Shown piece by piece: positions 15,334 to 26,111 of a stretch of 64,000 bases of DNA (its first letter is position 1; each line of letters opens with the position of its first letter). Source of the stretch: Panicum virgatum. Taxonomy: Eukaryota; Streptophyta; Magnoliopsida; Poales; Poaceae. Below the pieces are notes generated by a model. That model was not told where the DNA came from. It searched no databases and saw nothing but the letters and a program-made list of their open reading frames with translations. The stretch is from positions 33,501,954 to 33,565,953 of the forward strand of contig NC_053139.1 of assembly GCF_016808335.1 (NCBI RefSeq), given 5' to 3'. The position numbers and the translations under genes were made by a program.

Positions 15334-16661
15334 TGTAGGAATATGGGGTAGCAAAAACAAAATATTCTAACACATAAACCAGGATTACTGCAGTTATAGA
15401 TCACGGGATTACCACTAGACGCGCGGATGCGGAACTTCTGTCGCGCGTCGATGTAGTCGAAAAGATGGAAGCCGGCAGTGCAGTTGCGAGAAACTCCTCA
15501 CGTGCGGCTCGTTCTTATGCTACAGATGTAGCACCTCCAAGGTATCCACACATACGGGAAGAAGCGTCGCGATCCGGATTGCTAGATCCGCGAAGGCGAC
15601 CGAGGGCTTAGGCACGAAAGGGGGCGGCACTATTCACCGTGGCTACTATTAGCCTTTTAGTGCTGTGAATAGTAAAGGGTCTAGGGTTCACTTTGGCCGT
15701 CCCTTCCCCTGTTTATATAGCCCCTAGGGTGGGCTGCCTTGGGCCCCACCTTTGGTGCCCCCTTTTGGGCCTAAAAAGCCCATTAGTGCACCTAAGCCCA
15801 GTCTAATTCGGATCTCATACTTATCAGGTTTCTTTCCCTTAAGTGTGTGACCCTATGGGCTCACATGCGAATAGACATGGCCCGAGCACTCTTACTCGTC
15901 CCAATAGTTGACAGTGGCCTCTAGCAAGACATGTCAACTCCTATATGTACACAAAGATCATATCAGACGAGCCGACACAATATCATATACATGTTGTTCC
16001 TTTTGCCTCACGATATTTGGTCTAGCTCCAAGCCAACCGCTCTTTCTCGATCCTGTGATTCGGAATCCTTGGTTAACTCTTAACCCCAGCATGGCCATGC
16101 ATTTCATGATCTGAATCACTCGAGGGGCCCAAAGATATCTCTCTCTTGTAGAGAGGGGCAAATCTCATCTTGACCGACTATGTCTCATAGCATGCTTCTT
16201 GACAGACCCGAAACCCACCTTTATGACTACTCTGTTACGGTGCAGCGTTTGATGGCTCATAAATAATTCGATTCACATCTTGAGTACATACGACGATCTC
16301 AGGTCTTAGGACACAGCGTACATATTGTGTAATGAGAAGTCATCATCTCGTGTTGAGTCAGTTCAGACTCATGTCCCACATGAGCCCACATTATTAGTTT
16401 GACATCTACATGTCCATGAATTGTGAAACATAGTCATCAACTAATACATGTGCTAGTCTAATATTCATGTGTGTCCCCACATGAACTCCGACTAGAAACA
16501 GCTTTAGAATAACCATACAAGTAAAGAGTCTCACAGACAATTCACATAATTGTCAATCAATACAAGTTGCCTTCCATGGATATTCAAGGAACACTTCATT
16601 ATTCATGAATACAAGGAAATATGATCATCTCTATGATTGCCTCTAGGGCATATTTCCAACA
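15334..16661 (-). mobile_element. Copia solo LTR inserted in gag
   Basis: On the minus strand it begins TGTTGGAAATATGCCCTAGA and ends CCCATATTCCTACA, 1328 bp, the start being typical of Angela/BARE-type Copia LTRs. It is flanked by GCTAT on both sides (15329-15333 and 16662-16666), a perfect 5-bp target duplication. With no internal region left, it is a solo LTR made by recombination between two LTRs. It is younger than the chromovirus it interrupts. Confidence 0.92.
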
Positions 16662-16666
16662 GCTAT

Positions 16667-17254
16667 CATTCAGGAGGATGCCCACTTGGCTCACAAGGCA
16701 GAGAAGAAGAGAAAGTCGCCGGCGACGGGGTCTTTGAGCAGCACTCCACAGAGGTTTCGCTTGGTGCAGTCGGGCCCACAGCGTGCCCCCTTCCAGCACC
16801 AGCCACCGCAGCAGTGAGGATACAGGCCCCCTCAGTACACTCAACCACAGGGGCAGTCAGACCTCCTATTCCTCCACAGAGCGAGCAGAAGATTTGGGTG
16901 CCGTAGCAGAGGGTGTGCCCAAATTTGTTCCCATGCTACAACTGCGGACAGCTTGGACACTTCGCACGTAATTGCCCCATGCCGCCGAAGCAGGGACAGC
17001 CGTCCAGTCAGCAGAATCAGAAAGGCAAAGTCGCTCACTTCAAACCGGGACAAGTGCATTACACCACCCTTGAGGGTATTCCGGAGGGAGCTCCAGTGAT
17101 GGCGGGTACGTTTTCTGTAAACGATCGTCCCGTCACCATATTGTTTGACTCTGGGGCATCTCATACATTCATTAGCAAGGAGTGTGCCATTAGGCTGGGA
17201 TTGAGAATAGAAAACATGCAAAATCCATACAATATTTATTCGCCCGGGGGCTAA
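16667..17254 (+). pseudogene. gag C-terminus (zinc knuckle) and protease
   Basis: Gag resumes after the solo LTR. There is a TGA at 16815-16817 (CGA would be expected) and a frameshift, then a CCHC knuckle in CYNCGQLGHFARNCP (about 16937-16980). The aspartic protease follows, with active-site motif ILFDSGASHTFIS (about 17137-17176). The frame closes at 17254, just before the RT region. Gag would package RNA and the protease would cut the polyprotein; both are broken here. Confidence 0.85.
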
Positions 17255-18810
17255 TTAATTACCAACCAAATTGTCAGGCTAGTGCCTCTCCAGTTACAAG
17301 GAAAAGGATTTATAGCACATCTTATAGTACTCTCAACTATAAGAGTGGATATTATACTTGGCATGAACTGGATGAAGGAACAAGGAGTTATTTTAGACAC
17401 TAATGCACATTCTGTGTACATAAAATCATCTGACCATGGGTCTATGACCTTATCTTTAAAGAACCTTGAGTCAACCACTTCCACTATGAATCACACTAAG
17501 GGCAAGGCTTTGGCTGACATACCAGTGGTGTGTGAGTACTCGAATGTTTTTCCGGAGGATTTACCCGGAATGCCACCGGATCGCAATGTTGAATTTGCAA
17601 TTGAATTGCAACCGGGAACGGCACCAATTTCCCGAAGATCTTATCGGATGCCACCCAATGAACTGGTGGAATTAAAGAAGCAATTGCAAGAGTTGCTCGA
17701 CAAAGGTTATATTCGTCCTAGCACTTCGCCCTGGGGCTGTCCAGCACTTTTTGTTAAAAAGAAGGATCAAAGCCTCAGGTTGTGTGTGGACTATAGACTT
17801 TTGAATGTCGTCGCAATCAAGAATAAATATCAACTTCCCCGTATTGATATTTTGTTTGATCAGCTATTCGGGGCCAAAATATTTTCTAAGATTGATCGCC
17901 GCTCGGGTTATCATCAGATCAAAATCCGAGCCGAAGATATTCCTAAGACGGCTTTCTCTACCAGATATGGACTTTATGAATATCTGGTGATGTCCTTCGG
18001 GTTAACAAATGCCCCGGCACATTTCATGTATCTCATGAACTCAGTATTTATGCCCGAGCTGGATAAGTTTGTCGTGGTTTTCATCGACGACATTCTTATA
18101 TTTTCCAAGATCGAAGAAGAGCATGCAGAGCATCTTCACATTGTCCTTCAGCATCTCAGGGAGCACAAGTTATATGCCAAATTCAGCAAGTGCGAATTTT
18201 GGCTCAAAAAGATACAATTTCTAGGCTATGTCATCTCGGAGGACGGTATTTCTGTCGACCCCAGCAAAATCCGAGATGTGCTAGATTGGAAGACCCCTGA
18301 GACAGTTCCGGAAATTTGAAGTTTTCTTGGGCTACCAGGATATTATCGCCGGTTTGTACCGTACTTCTCCAAAATTGCTAGGCCCATGACAGAATTGCTT
18401 AAGAAAAGGGTAAAATTTGTTTGGGACGACAAATGTGATCAGGCTTTCCAGACGTTGAGAAAGGTTTTAACGTCGGCCCCTGTTCTGGCTCAGCCAGATA
18501 TCACTCGACCATTCGATGTTTATTGTGATGCATCAGGTACGATTCTTGGCCGCATTCTCATTACTGCCTTTGGCTTAGCCAGGTATTACTCTGGCCTTGA
18601 CGTTTGTGTGTAATGCATTAGGTACGGGTCTCGGCTGCGTCCTTATGCAAGATCAGCGGGTGATTGCTTATGCCTCCCAAGCACTTTGCCGGCATGAGGA
18701 AAATTATGCCACCCATGATTTGGAACTGTCAGCAGTGGGGCATGCATTAAAAATCTGGCACCATTATCTTCTGGGCAATCCAGTGCATATATACTTAGAC
18801 CACAAGAGTC
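17255..18810 (+). pseudogene. Reverse transcriptase and RNase H, broken
   Basis: The RT is well preserved in 17282-18319: [32 protein letters not shown], the catalytic [10 protein letters not shown], and the [10 protein letters not shown] thumb region. A TGA at 18317-18319 stands where CGA (Arg) is expected before SFLGL. The frame then continues through YYRRFVPYFSKIARP into RNase H (FDVYCDASGT). At 18527-18625 the DASGT segment is present twice, with scrambled DNA between. After DHKS (about 18805) the end of RNase H is deleted and the frame joins the integrase zinc finger. Confidence 0.9.
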
Positions 18811-19486
18811 GGAGTGCGACACTTGTCAGAGGGTTAAAGCGAGCCATTTGAGATCAGCCCGCCTTTTACAACCCTTGAGTATTCCATCCTGGAAGTGGGA
18901 GGATATTAGTATGGATTTTATTGTCGGCTTACCCAAAACTTCCAAGGGTTATGATTCAATATGGGTTATTGTGGATCGTCTCACCAAGTCGGCACATTTT
19001 CTGCCGGTAAAGACAACACATACGACAAAACAATATGTCCAATTATATATGGACCGTATTGTGAGTCTCCACGGGGTTCCAAAGACAATCATTTCGGACC
19101 GGGGTACTCAATTCATTGCCCGGTTCTGGGAACACTTTCACGCCGCTCTTGGTACACAACTGATCCGCATTTCAGCCTATCATCCTCAGACAGATGGCCA
19201 GACCGAGAGAATAAATCAGATTCTGGAGGATATGCTCAGAGCGTGTGCGCTCACCTATAGCCAGAAATGGGATGAATGTCTACCCTTAGCCGAGTTTGCT
19301 TATAACAATAGTTATCAGGAGAGCATCAGAATGGCTCCTTTTGAGGCATTATATAGGCGAAGGTGTAGGACCCCATTGAACTGGTCAGAAGCCGGAGAAA
19401 GGAATTTTTTTGGACCCGATATTGTTTGCGAAGCTGAAGAACAAGTCCGGGTTATTCATGAAAATTTAAAGATTGCGAAATCCTAA
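18811..19486 (+). pseudogene. Integrase of the chromovirus
   Basis: It starts at the last Cys pair of the HHCC zinc finger (CDTCQ); the His part is deleted. The DDE core is visible: Asp in DISMDFIVGLP, Asp in TIISDRGTQF, Glu in TDGQTERINQ. The frame stops at 19484-19486, and later stops follow. Integrase would insert the cDNA copy; this copy is inactive because its zinc finger is incomplete. Confidence 0.88.
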
Positions 19487-19950
19487 CAAAAGAGTTACGC
19501 GGATAATAAACGTCGATCTGTCTAGTTTCAGGCGGGAGATTATGTTTACCTGCGGGTCTCTCCAATGAAAGGGTTCAGTGATTCGGCGTAAAAGGAAAAC
19601 TTGCGCCTCGCTACGTTGGGCCTTTTCTTATCATTGAGCAATGTGGGCCAGTAGCGTATCGCCTGGAACTTCCTGCCCAATTATCCGCGGTTCATAATAT
19701 ATTTCATGTTTCTCAGCTTCGGAAATGTCTCTGTGTTCCAGAAAAGGTGGTTGACATAGAGAAATTGTAACTGGAGCCCGATCTTGTCTATCCAGAGCAT
19801 CCAGTAAAAATTGTCGATCACAAGACTTGGGTCACTCGAAATCACACTAGCAACTTCTATAAGGTGCACTGGAATAATCACTCCGAGCGGGAAGCTACTT
19901 GGGAGACGGAGGAATTTGTTCGGACTAAATGTCCGGAATTGCTATAAGCC
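19487..19950 (+). pseudogene. Integrase C-terminus and chromodomain remains
   Basis: Several stops and shifts separate the recognisable pieces: GDYVYLRVSPMKG, then [13 protein letters not shown] in another frame, then the chromodomain segment YKVHWNNHSEREATWE (about 19858-19905). The chromodomain targets insertion to heterochromatin in this lineage. A polypurine tract (TTTTAGGGGGTAGG, about 20018-20031) follows just before the 3' LTR. Confidence 0.8.
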
Positions 19951-20033
19951 TATCGAGGTACTCACCAATTTCTAACTTTCCATTTAGCACCCTCATTAAA
20001 TCTCGGAACGAGATTCCTTTTAGGGGGTAGGAT

Positions 20034-22984
20034 TGTAACTCCCAGGTATTTATCCTCGGTAATTAAATTAATTAAGGTCATTAGTTTCAAACTTACACGG
20101 CAAAGCACAAAACCAAAACTTCTCCTGTCAGCCTGGGCCGGACCGGTCCGACCGGTCGAGACAACCGGTTTGACCGGTTGAACTGGGTTTCAACCGTTTT
20201 GGGCCCCACAGCATTTAAACCACACACTCTCTCTCCCTCACCGACTCCTTCACCCTCACCATGCTCAGCTCACCTGCTGAGCTCTCTCCCTCTCATTTTT
20301 CTTCTCCAAACCCTACTCCCCAAATCCTTCCTCTCCATTTGATCCAAGGCCGAGGAGAGCTTTAAATCCACGTGGGGGATCATCTCTGCCATGTGCTCCT
20401 TCCAGGAGTGAAGTGGAATCCGAGTTTTTCGTGGGGAAGAGGCTCATTCAAGGTATTTTGCTAGGGATGGTCGATCTCCTCTTCTAGATGGTTTTAGGTG
20501 ATTCCCTCCGGTCAAATACGTTCCAATGTATCCCTGAACTGGTTTCCTAGTAGGGTTTTAGGATTAGTGGCCGGATTTCACCACGATATGGATATTAGCT
20601 TTTGTTCTGGGTAGGACCGGTCTGACCGGTTGGAGTGACCGGTCTGACCGGTGGCATGGTTGAATTAATTGTGACCGGTCTGACCGGTCAGATGGACCGG
20701 TCTGACCGGTGGGGTATTGGCTGAGTGGGTGAAATGCGGGGTAGTTGGTACAAATGGTTAGAAATTAATTGGGTTATTAGTTACTCATAATTTTTGTAAA
20801 TCATGCATGCCTTCTGTTGTCATGTGCATATGCATACGTGTAGCAGCTGCGGCGGAGGAGGTTGTGTACGAGGTGGTTGCGGAGCCACAGGAGCCGTAAG
20901 GGCAAGCCCCGGTGCACATCCTATTATTTTAAATTATGACACCTGTATACGTAACTATTACTTGTGCATTAGGTTTAGGAATTGTTTGGAATCCTAGTTG
21001 CATGATCCCTAGGATTCCCTGAGTTATACTAGTATGTATAGGACGATAGAAGTGCTATGTTTAATGGTTTTCCGGTAGAAGACGAGTGATCTCTTGCACT
21101 CGCGAGATATATGATGTTTAGAAGTCGAGTAATTTCTGGTTACTCGCGAGATATGAGATATAATTATATTCCAGTACATAAGATGTTGAATTTGACATGG
21201 AATAAATGGAGAATTGAGACCAGACGGGAAATTATGAGGATACAGAGGAATGGCAACAAGACAGAGTTCCTGAGTGTCTTAGTCCCGTCTATGTCGATTA
21301 AGGACCGGTCGTTGTCGGCAGTGCTGATCGGGGATTGAATTGTACTAACCGCATGCGGGAGTAGGAGGTAGTCGAAACAGGTAAGCCGAGTATTGCCTTG
21401 CTTCGAAAGTACAGGACTCCATCTCACGTCCTGGGGTGGTCGAGTAGTCGCGGAGAAACGGGGATGCATATATTACTTTTGGTGGTCTCACGTTGAGCTC
21501 GGCTGACCATATGATGGTGGGGCGGTCCTGTAGTTCGAGGCGGGGAGGGGAAAGGTCGGTACATGGGGTCTGACGGGGCTTTAGCGTGCCGTGTTGGTTA
21601 GGTCCACCTTGCATGGTTAAATCGAATCGATTCGCCGTGTCTCGCGGTTACGAGGACATTGATCTCTTTGCTGCATCGTAGCAAAATGTTAGAATGTAAG
21701 TTATTTATGTATATATATAATCTTGGACACATTGAGATATTTGGATTGCACCACCATGTTTGCTATAGTTGATCCCTGCAAATATTAGATTAGAATTAAT
21801 TGAATTCATATATAATCTGAGGCTAAAATACTGAAAGTAAGAAATTACTTTAGTCGCTTTTCTGCAAAATAACCACCAGCCAAAAGCCTCGCATGTCTAG
21901 ATATGTGGGCTAAGTTATACCCACTGGTCGGGTAAGTCTTGCTGAGTATTAGTTGCTCAGGGTTTGTTGCCACATATTTTTATTTCAGGGCACCCGGACA
22001 TTGACTTCTGTCCCTGCTGTGTCAAATTTATCCGCCGTGATGCAGAGGGGTGGGAAGTGGTGAAGCGAGACCCCTAGATTAGGGATTTGGTGAGTTGCAC
22101 GTGTGTGGGCGATGTGTGCAGCTTCTCTATCTGTTCAGACCAGTCTGACCGGTCAGTGGGACCGGTCTGACCGGTGTCTACGTAGAGTTCCCATGCTGAC
22201 CGGTCTGACCGGTTGGATGAACCGGTCTGACCAGTTGAGAAGAGGCAGAACACTAGCGTAGTTGTAGGTTTTTTTCTATTTGAACTTGGCTACCCTAATG
22301 TATAGTTTGTAAACTATTTAGTTTATGTAGATTATGTAAACTATTGGTGTATTTGAACTCGGTTTGTAAAACTCTTTGTTAATATCGTATGTCACTCTTG
22401 TATATTTTTAAATATCGTAGGGCACCCAGACGTCGATCTCTGGCCCTGCTGTGTCAAATTTATCCGCAGAGATGCAGAGGGGTGGGAAGTGATGAACCGA
22501 GACCAGTAGGTTAAGAAGCTTAGGGGTTGCGCATGCGTGGGCTAGATGCGCACCATGTCTGTTTTGTTGGACCGGTCTGACCGGTGGCTACGTGGGGAGC
22601 TTCATGCAAACCGGTTTGACCGGTTGGTCGGACCGGTTGTCTAAAGGCTGAACACTAGAGGTGTTGTGGGATCTTTTTCGTTTAAACTTGGCTACCCTAT
22701 TGTAAAGTTGTAAATTATTTTATTTATGTAAATTTTGTAAAATTATTGTAGTCGGAGTTTAGTTTGTAAAAGTTATGTATTATTTATGTCGTGTTGTTGT
22801 ATTTTTAAGTATTTGTCGTGCTTGTACCATCTGCGTCCCCCTTCGCGTTGGACTACCGGTGTTGTTTCGATCGGGATGTGGGTTGAGAAAAGATCGCCAA
22901 ATTAAACCATTAAACTAATGCGTCCGATGTATTTAAATGATAATTATTATAATTAATTAGAATTTTAATTTATTGGTTCAGTCG
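20034..22984 (+). repeat. 3' LTR of the chromovirus, about 2.95 kb
   Basis: It begins TGTAACTCCCAGG directly after the polypurine tract. It contains ACCGGT-palindrome arrays near 20616-20712, 22140-22240 and 22560-22645, and an internal 432-bp tandem duplication from 21988. The far end is set by the break in homology and the CATGC flank, and is less certain. Confidence 0.8.
21988..22850 (+). repeat. 432-bp tandem duplication inside the 3' LTR
   Basis: The block starting GGGCACCC at 21988 recurs at 22420. Each copy has the same order: a CTGCTGTGTCAAATTTATCC block, GCAGAGGGGTGGGAAGTG, an ACCGGTCTGACCGGT group, and an AT-rich tail with 'acttggctaccct'. The copies have clearly diverged. Confidence 0.8.
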
Positions 22985-23279
22985 CATGCAGCGGGCGGGC
23001 GGGCAGGCGGGCGGGCAGGCAGGCTCCACGGCTGCCGCTTCCTCCCCCGGCCCGGACGGATCGAATGGAATGAGGCGTCCGGACGGATCGGAGCAGCCTC
23101 CAGCACGAGCAGGTCCGTCGTCCGTCCTTTTCCCTTCAACCACCGCACGATCAGCCGCGAATCCCCCCCTGCTGAAAAAGAGAGGCCTGATATATTATCC
23201 CGCTACCGCGGCAACAGCTAGCAGCTCACCGCACCGGCCGGCGGCGGTGCCGGATAATCCGCTGCTGATACGCGCAATA

Positions 23280-23757
23280 ATGACGCCGCCGTCGCCGGAG
23301 ATCGCGAGCTGCGGCTCGTCCCCGGAGGAGGACCCGTCGTCGCTGCCGGCGATCGCCCACGACGACGAGCGGCGGCTCCTGGTGGTGCAGGTGGTCCCGA
23401 GGGGCGTCTCTGACGGGCTCCTCGGCAAGTTCGCGGACACGAGCGCGTTCGACTTCGACTACGACCGCAGCGGGCTCTGGTCGCCGCTGGTGCTGCGCCA
23501 CGAGGTCCTGCTCCTCGCCGCGCAGCCGTCGCCGTCCCCGGGCCACGGCCGGCGCCGCGGCGGCGGGCGGACACGGCGGCGGTGGCGCCGGAAGCGGAGG
23601 AAGGTGCGTGTACTGCCTGTTGCTCTGCCGAATCAATTCTTGCAGTTGCTCTGCTGCGGTGGAGAATGCTTGGGGTTGGGGCTTTGTTCGTGGTGCTCAT
23701 CACTTGGGGTCTTGTCTTCTCGTGCAGGCGCTCTGCTGCTGCTGGGGATGGTGGTGA
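23280..23757 (+). CDS. Small two-exon protein of unknown function
   Basis: I do not recognise the family. Exon 1 (23280-23603) ends AAG|GTGCGTG; exon 2 starts after TCGTGCAG at 23728 and stops at 23755-23757, giving about 117 aa. Visible features are an acidic Ser/Pro-rich start, a central segment with [19 protein letters not shown] and [20 protein letters not shown], a very basic [10 protein letters not shown] stretch spanning the splice, and a short Cys/Trp end (ALCCCWGWW). High GC at third positions fits a grass gene. The ATG was chosen because the upstream frame is low-complexity; a TATA-like ATATATTA lies at about 23189. The basic tract suggests nuclear or membrane contact, but that is a guess. 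Reading through the donor would add more than 130 residues without familiar content. Confidence 0.55.
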
Positions 23758-24176
23758 CAGTGCAGTGTGGGCTACGGATGATCCATCTGAATGCTGCTGA
23801 ATCTTCGCATTGCAACATGTATGCATGCTGCGTTCGGTGCTGCAAAGCCCAAATGCAGGGCGACATGTGTCATGCAGTTCTTCAAGGGCAGTACGTACAC
23901 CGCCTTTTCTGTGACTGTGCTGATCATTGTTCTTGGAGGCATGCATCTGGCGTTCGGATGCACCCTGATCATGTAATTACCTTTTTTTTCTGTAGCGTTA
24001 TTTTTGGTCTGTGCAGTGGTATTTTATAGGCTGATGCATGCCTGCACCGTTGCATCTGGCAACAGACAGAACTGAGGTCACAAATATATGCGCTATAAAA
24101 GTCCCCCAAATCGAATGAGTGCAGAAACAACTTGCAGCCTGCAAGGGAAAAAAAAAAGAGGGGGGAATGAAAAATT
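23758..24176. other. 3' flank of the hypothetical gene
   Basis: It probably contains the 3' untranslated region of the gene at 23280. No other gene is seen before the tRNA. Confidence 0.35.
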
Positions 24177-24248
24177 AGGTCCCACCGAGATTTGAACTCG
24201 GGTTACTGGATTCAGAGTCCAATGTCCTAACCGCTAGACCATGGGACC
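24177..24248 (-). tRNA. trnQ-CUG: tRNA-Gln (anticodon CTG)
   Basis: On the minus strand, 72 nt fold as a cloverleaf: acceptor GGTCCCA with TGGGACC, A box TGGTCTAGCGGTTAGGA, anticodon arm TTGGA-CTCTGAA-TCCAG with anticodon CTG, and B box GAGTTCAAATC. It closely resembles plant nuclear tRNA-Gln. There is no intron and no encoded CCA. A T-rich run just downstream (AATTTTTC) is the expected Pol III stop. Confidence 0.96.
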
Positions 24249-24843
24249 TTTGATGCATGGGGGCACTTAGTTTCCTTATATATACATTGTGTGGCCCTTC
24301 CCACCTGAGGATGTCACGGATTAGGAGGGGCAGAGCCCCAGCGACGAGAAACTGTGTGGCGCCTACCAAGTGGTGCGTGCAGTGTGCCTGATTAGCGAAA
24401 TACAAGTGCACGCCTTCACTGCAAAACCTGCTGCTGCGCGCACACCCTCGCCTCCACCAGCTGCTGCGCGCACTCCTCCCGTCCTCCGTCATATATATGG
24501 ATGTTCTAGACATAGGTTGTATGGCAAGCCGAGTTAGTAGAACTAGACTAAGGACTAGCTTACTGAGTTACTGATTATAATGATTGATAAGCTTTGGTGG
24601 ATGAACAATGGATTGTAAGTTTACTGATTGCTGATTATTACTATATAGCAAAAGGCCAGCTCATTGAAAAGGATATCAGGATAAGTCTTTGAGCATTGAG
24701 CTTTAGTACAGTTAAACTGGATGAGGCTTTGTGAGCATCACAGCTGGAAGAGTCCAAGGGACAGGAAAGGAATAGTCACTTCCTCTGAACTTTTCTCTCC
24801 GTCTAACTTCCCAAATAATTTACATAAGCTTCTTTTCCATTAA
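24249..24843. other. Unassigned spacer
   Basis: No gene, RNA or transposon end was recognised between the tRNA and the mariner-like element. Confidence 0.4.
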
Positions 24844-25059
24844 TACTCCCTCCATTCCAAATTATCAGTCGTTTTGACTTTTTCTAGATGCATAATTTTT
24901 TGTATGCATCTAGATATAGGGGAGTTCTAATTTACGGGCACGGTATAGAGGAGTTCTAATTTACGGGCGACCGTGCGGGGGCGTCGGTATGGTCGATTTC
25001 CGACCAACTTTTTTTTCTTTTTTAGTAAACTTTTTGTCATTTTATGACAAAAAAAATTC

Positions 25060-25345
25060 AAAAAAATATTTTAAAGAGAGAAAAAGGAAGATTTGAAACA
25101 GAAAATTTTCAAAATAGTTGGAAAAAATTTGAAGAAAAATTTAGCATCCAAATCTAAACTAAAGAACTTTGGAGAAAATTTTCAAAAAAATATTTTGAAG
25201 AGAAGAAAAAGGAAAACATTTGATGAGAAAATGTTTGAAACAAAAAGCTTTTAGAATAATTGGTAAAAATTTGAAGAAAAACTTTTGCATCCAAATATAA
25301 AACTAGAGAAGTTTGGAAAAAGTTTTGTAAAAAAATTTTGCATCC
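25060..25345. repeat. AT-rich tandem repeat, about 125-bp unit
   Basis: Two-plus copies share an ordered set of blocks: 'caaaaaaatatttt.aagaga', 'tttgaaaca.aaa', 'attgg.aaaaatttgaagaaaaa', 'gcatccaaat'. It lies inside the mariner-like element. It looks like internal expansion. Confidence 0.7.
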
Positions 25346-25384
25346 AAAAACTCAAAAAGAAAAAAAAAAGGTAAAAACCTACAG

Positions 25385-25740
25385 GGGAGCTCCTCACCTC
25401 CTCCGAGGGTTAGCGCCCAGGGGAAGTCCCCGCTGCCACCTGGGCGTGAGCGCCCGGGAGCGCGCTGCCGTGCCGCACGGGGAGCTCGCCTCGCGGAGCC
25501 CGCCGCCGCGCCGCCTCCGCCCCACCGTGTCGCTCAGCTCCGCTCCCTTTGCCGCGGCACCGCTGCCCATGCCCCAGCCCCAGCCACGCTGCTCCATCCC
25601 GCCGCCACAGCTGTTGTCGCGAGCTCGGCCGTGGGAGTCGAGATGCACCAGAAAAAAGGAGAACGAGAGAGAACCGGAGAGGAAAGACGGAAAGAGAAGC
25701 GAGAAAAAGAGGAGGAAGAAAGGATAGGGAAGATGTGGGG
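25385..25740. other. GC-rich cargo in the mariner-like element
   Basis: A GC-rich, CpG-rich block, open in several frames (25338-25727 plus, 25410-25826 minus), sits between AT-rich terminal parts. It resembles grass first-exon or promoter DNA. No known domain is visible. Confidence 0.4.
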
Positions 25741-25964
25741 CCCACCACGTGGATCACCTCTGTGCAGCTGCGGGGCGGTGGGAAATTGACCGTGAGATTC
25801 CTTTCAAGCAGGCGATGATAAAACAAAGATTGGGCTAGATATATATTATCTCTAGATATATAATAAAAATTTATTTATCTAGAAAAACTAACCGACTAAT
25901 AATTTGGGACGGAAAGAATGCATGTCTAATGGATCTTTGGATAACAATGTTTTTTTTTGGCAAA

Positions 25965-26111
25965 CACCAAGCGACCCCACTTGATTGCGAAATCAGATTG
26001 AAGATCATCAATGATGTACCAAAAGGATTGGCTTATTTCGCAGTGAAGCCACAAAGCATCGTGTTGGACGAGATGTTTGCTGGGTATCCGACTCTGGACT
26101 TGCCAAGCTAA
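25965..26111 (+). pseudogene. Receptor-like protein kinase relic
   Basis: The frame contains EIRLKIINDVPKGLAYF followed at once by VKPQSIVLDEMF. In plant receptor-like kinases these are kinase subdomain VIa (EIRLKIINDVAKGLAYL-type) and the end of the catalytic loop (DVKPQNILLDE-type). The intervening dozen residues with the HxD catalytic Asp are missing, the DFG that should follow is unrecognisable, and the frame stops at 26111. It is therefore a decayed, non-catalytic fragment. The assignment rests on a short match. Confidence 0.5.

Larger units (their letters stand above)
13554..22984 (+). mobile_element. Ty3/gypsy chromovirus retrotransposon, decayed
   Basis: The order is 5' LTR (cut at 15133), gag, Copia solo LTR (15334-16661), zinc knuckle and protease, RT, RNase H, integrase, chromodomain, polypurine tract, 3' LTR. 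A chromodomain after integrase and LTRs of about 3 kb place it with the Tekay/RIRE3-type chromoviruses (inference). The 5' LTR lacks the TGTAACTCC start seen in the 3' LTR, and its last 1.4 kb is deleted together with the primer site and gag start. CATGC at 13549-13553 and 22985-22989 may be the target duplication. Stops and frameshifts interrupt all frames, so it cannot move by itself. Confidence 0.9.
24846..25918. mobile_element. Mariner/Stowaway-like non-autonomous element
   Basis: The left end CTCCCTCCATTCCAAATTAT pairs with the reversed right end TTCTTTCCGTCCCAAATTAT; homology continues inward through TTTTTCTAGAT. The consensus CTCCCTCCGTCCCAAA is the hallmark of grass Stowaway/mariner ends, which insert at TA (TA on the left, mutated to TG on the right). 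At about 1.07 kb it is larger than a usual Stowaway MITE because it holds an AT-rich tandem repeat and a GC-rich cargo (25385-25740). Confidence 0.8.

Noticed and set aside
22986..23279. Upstream extension of the small two-exon gene to 22986
   Set aside because: The added residues are Gly/Ala/Pro low-complexity starting in a GGGC repeat, so the ATG at 23280 is preferred.
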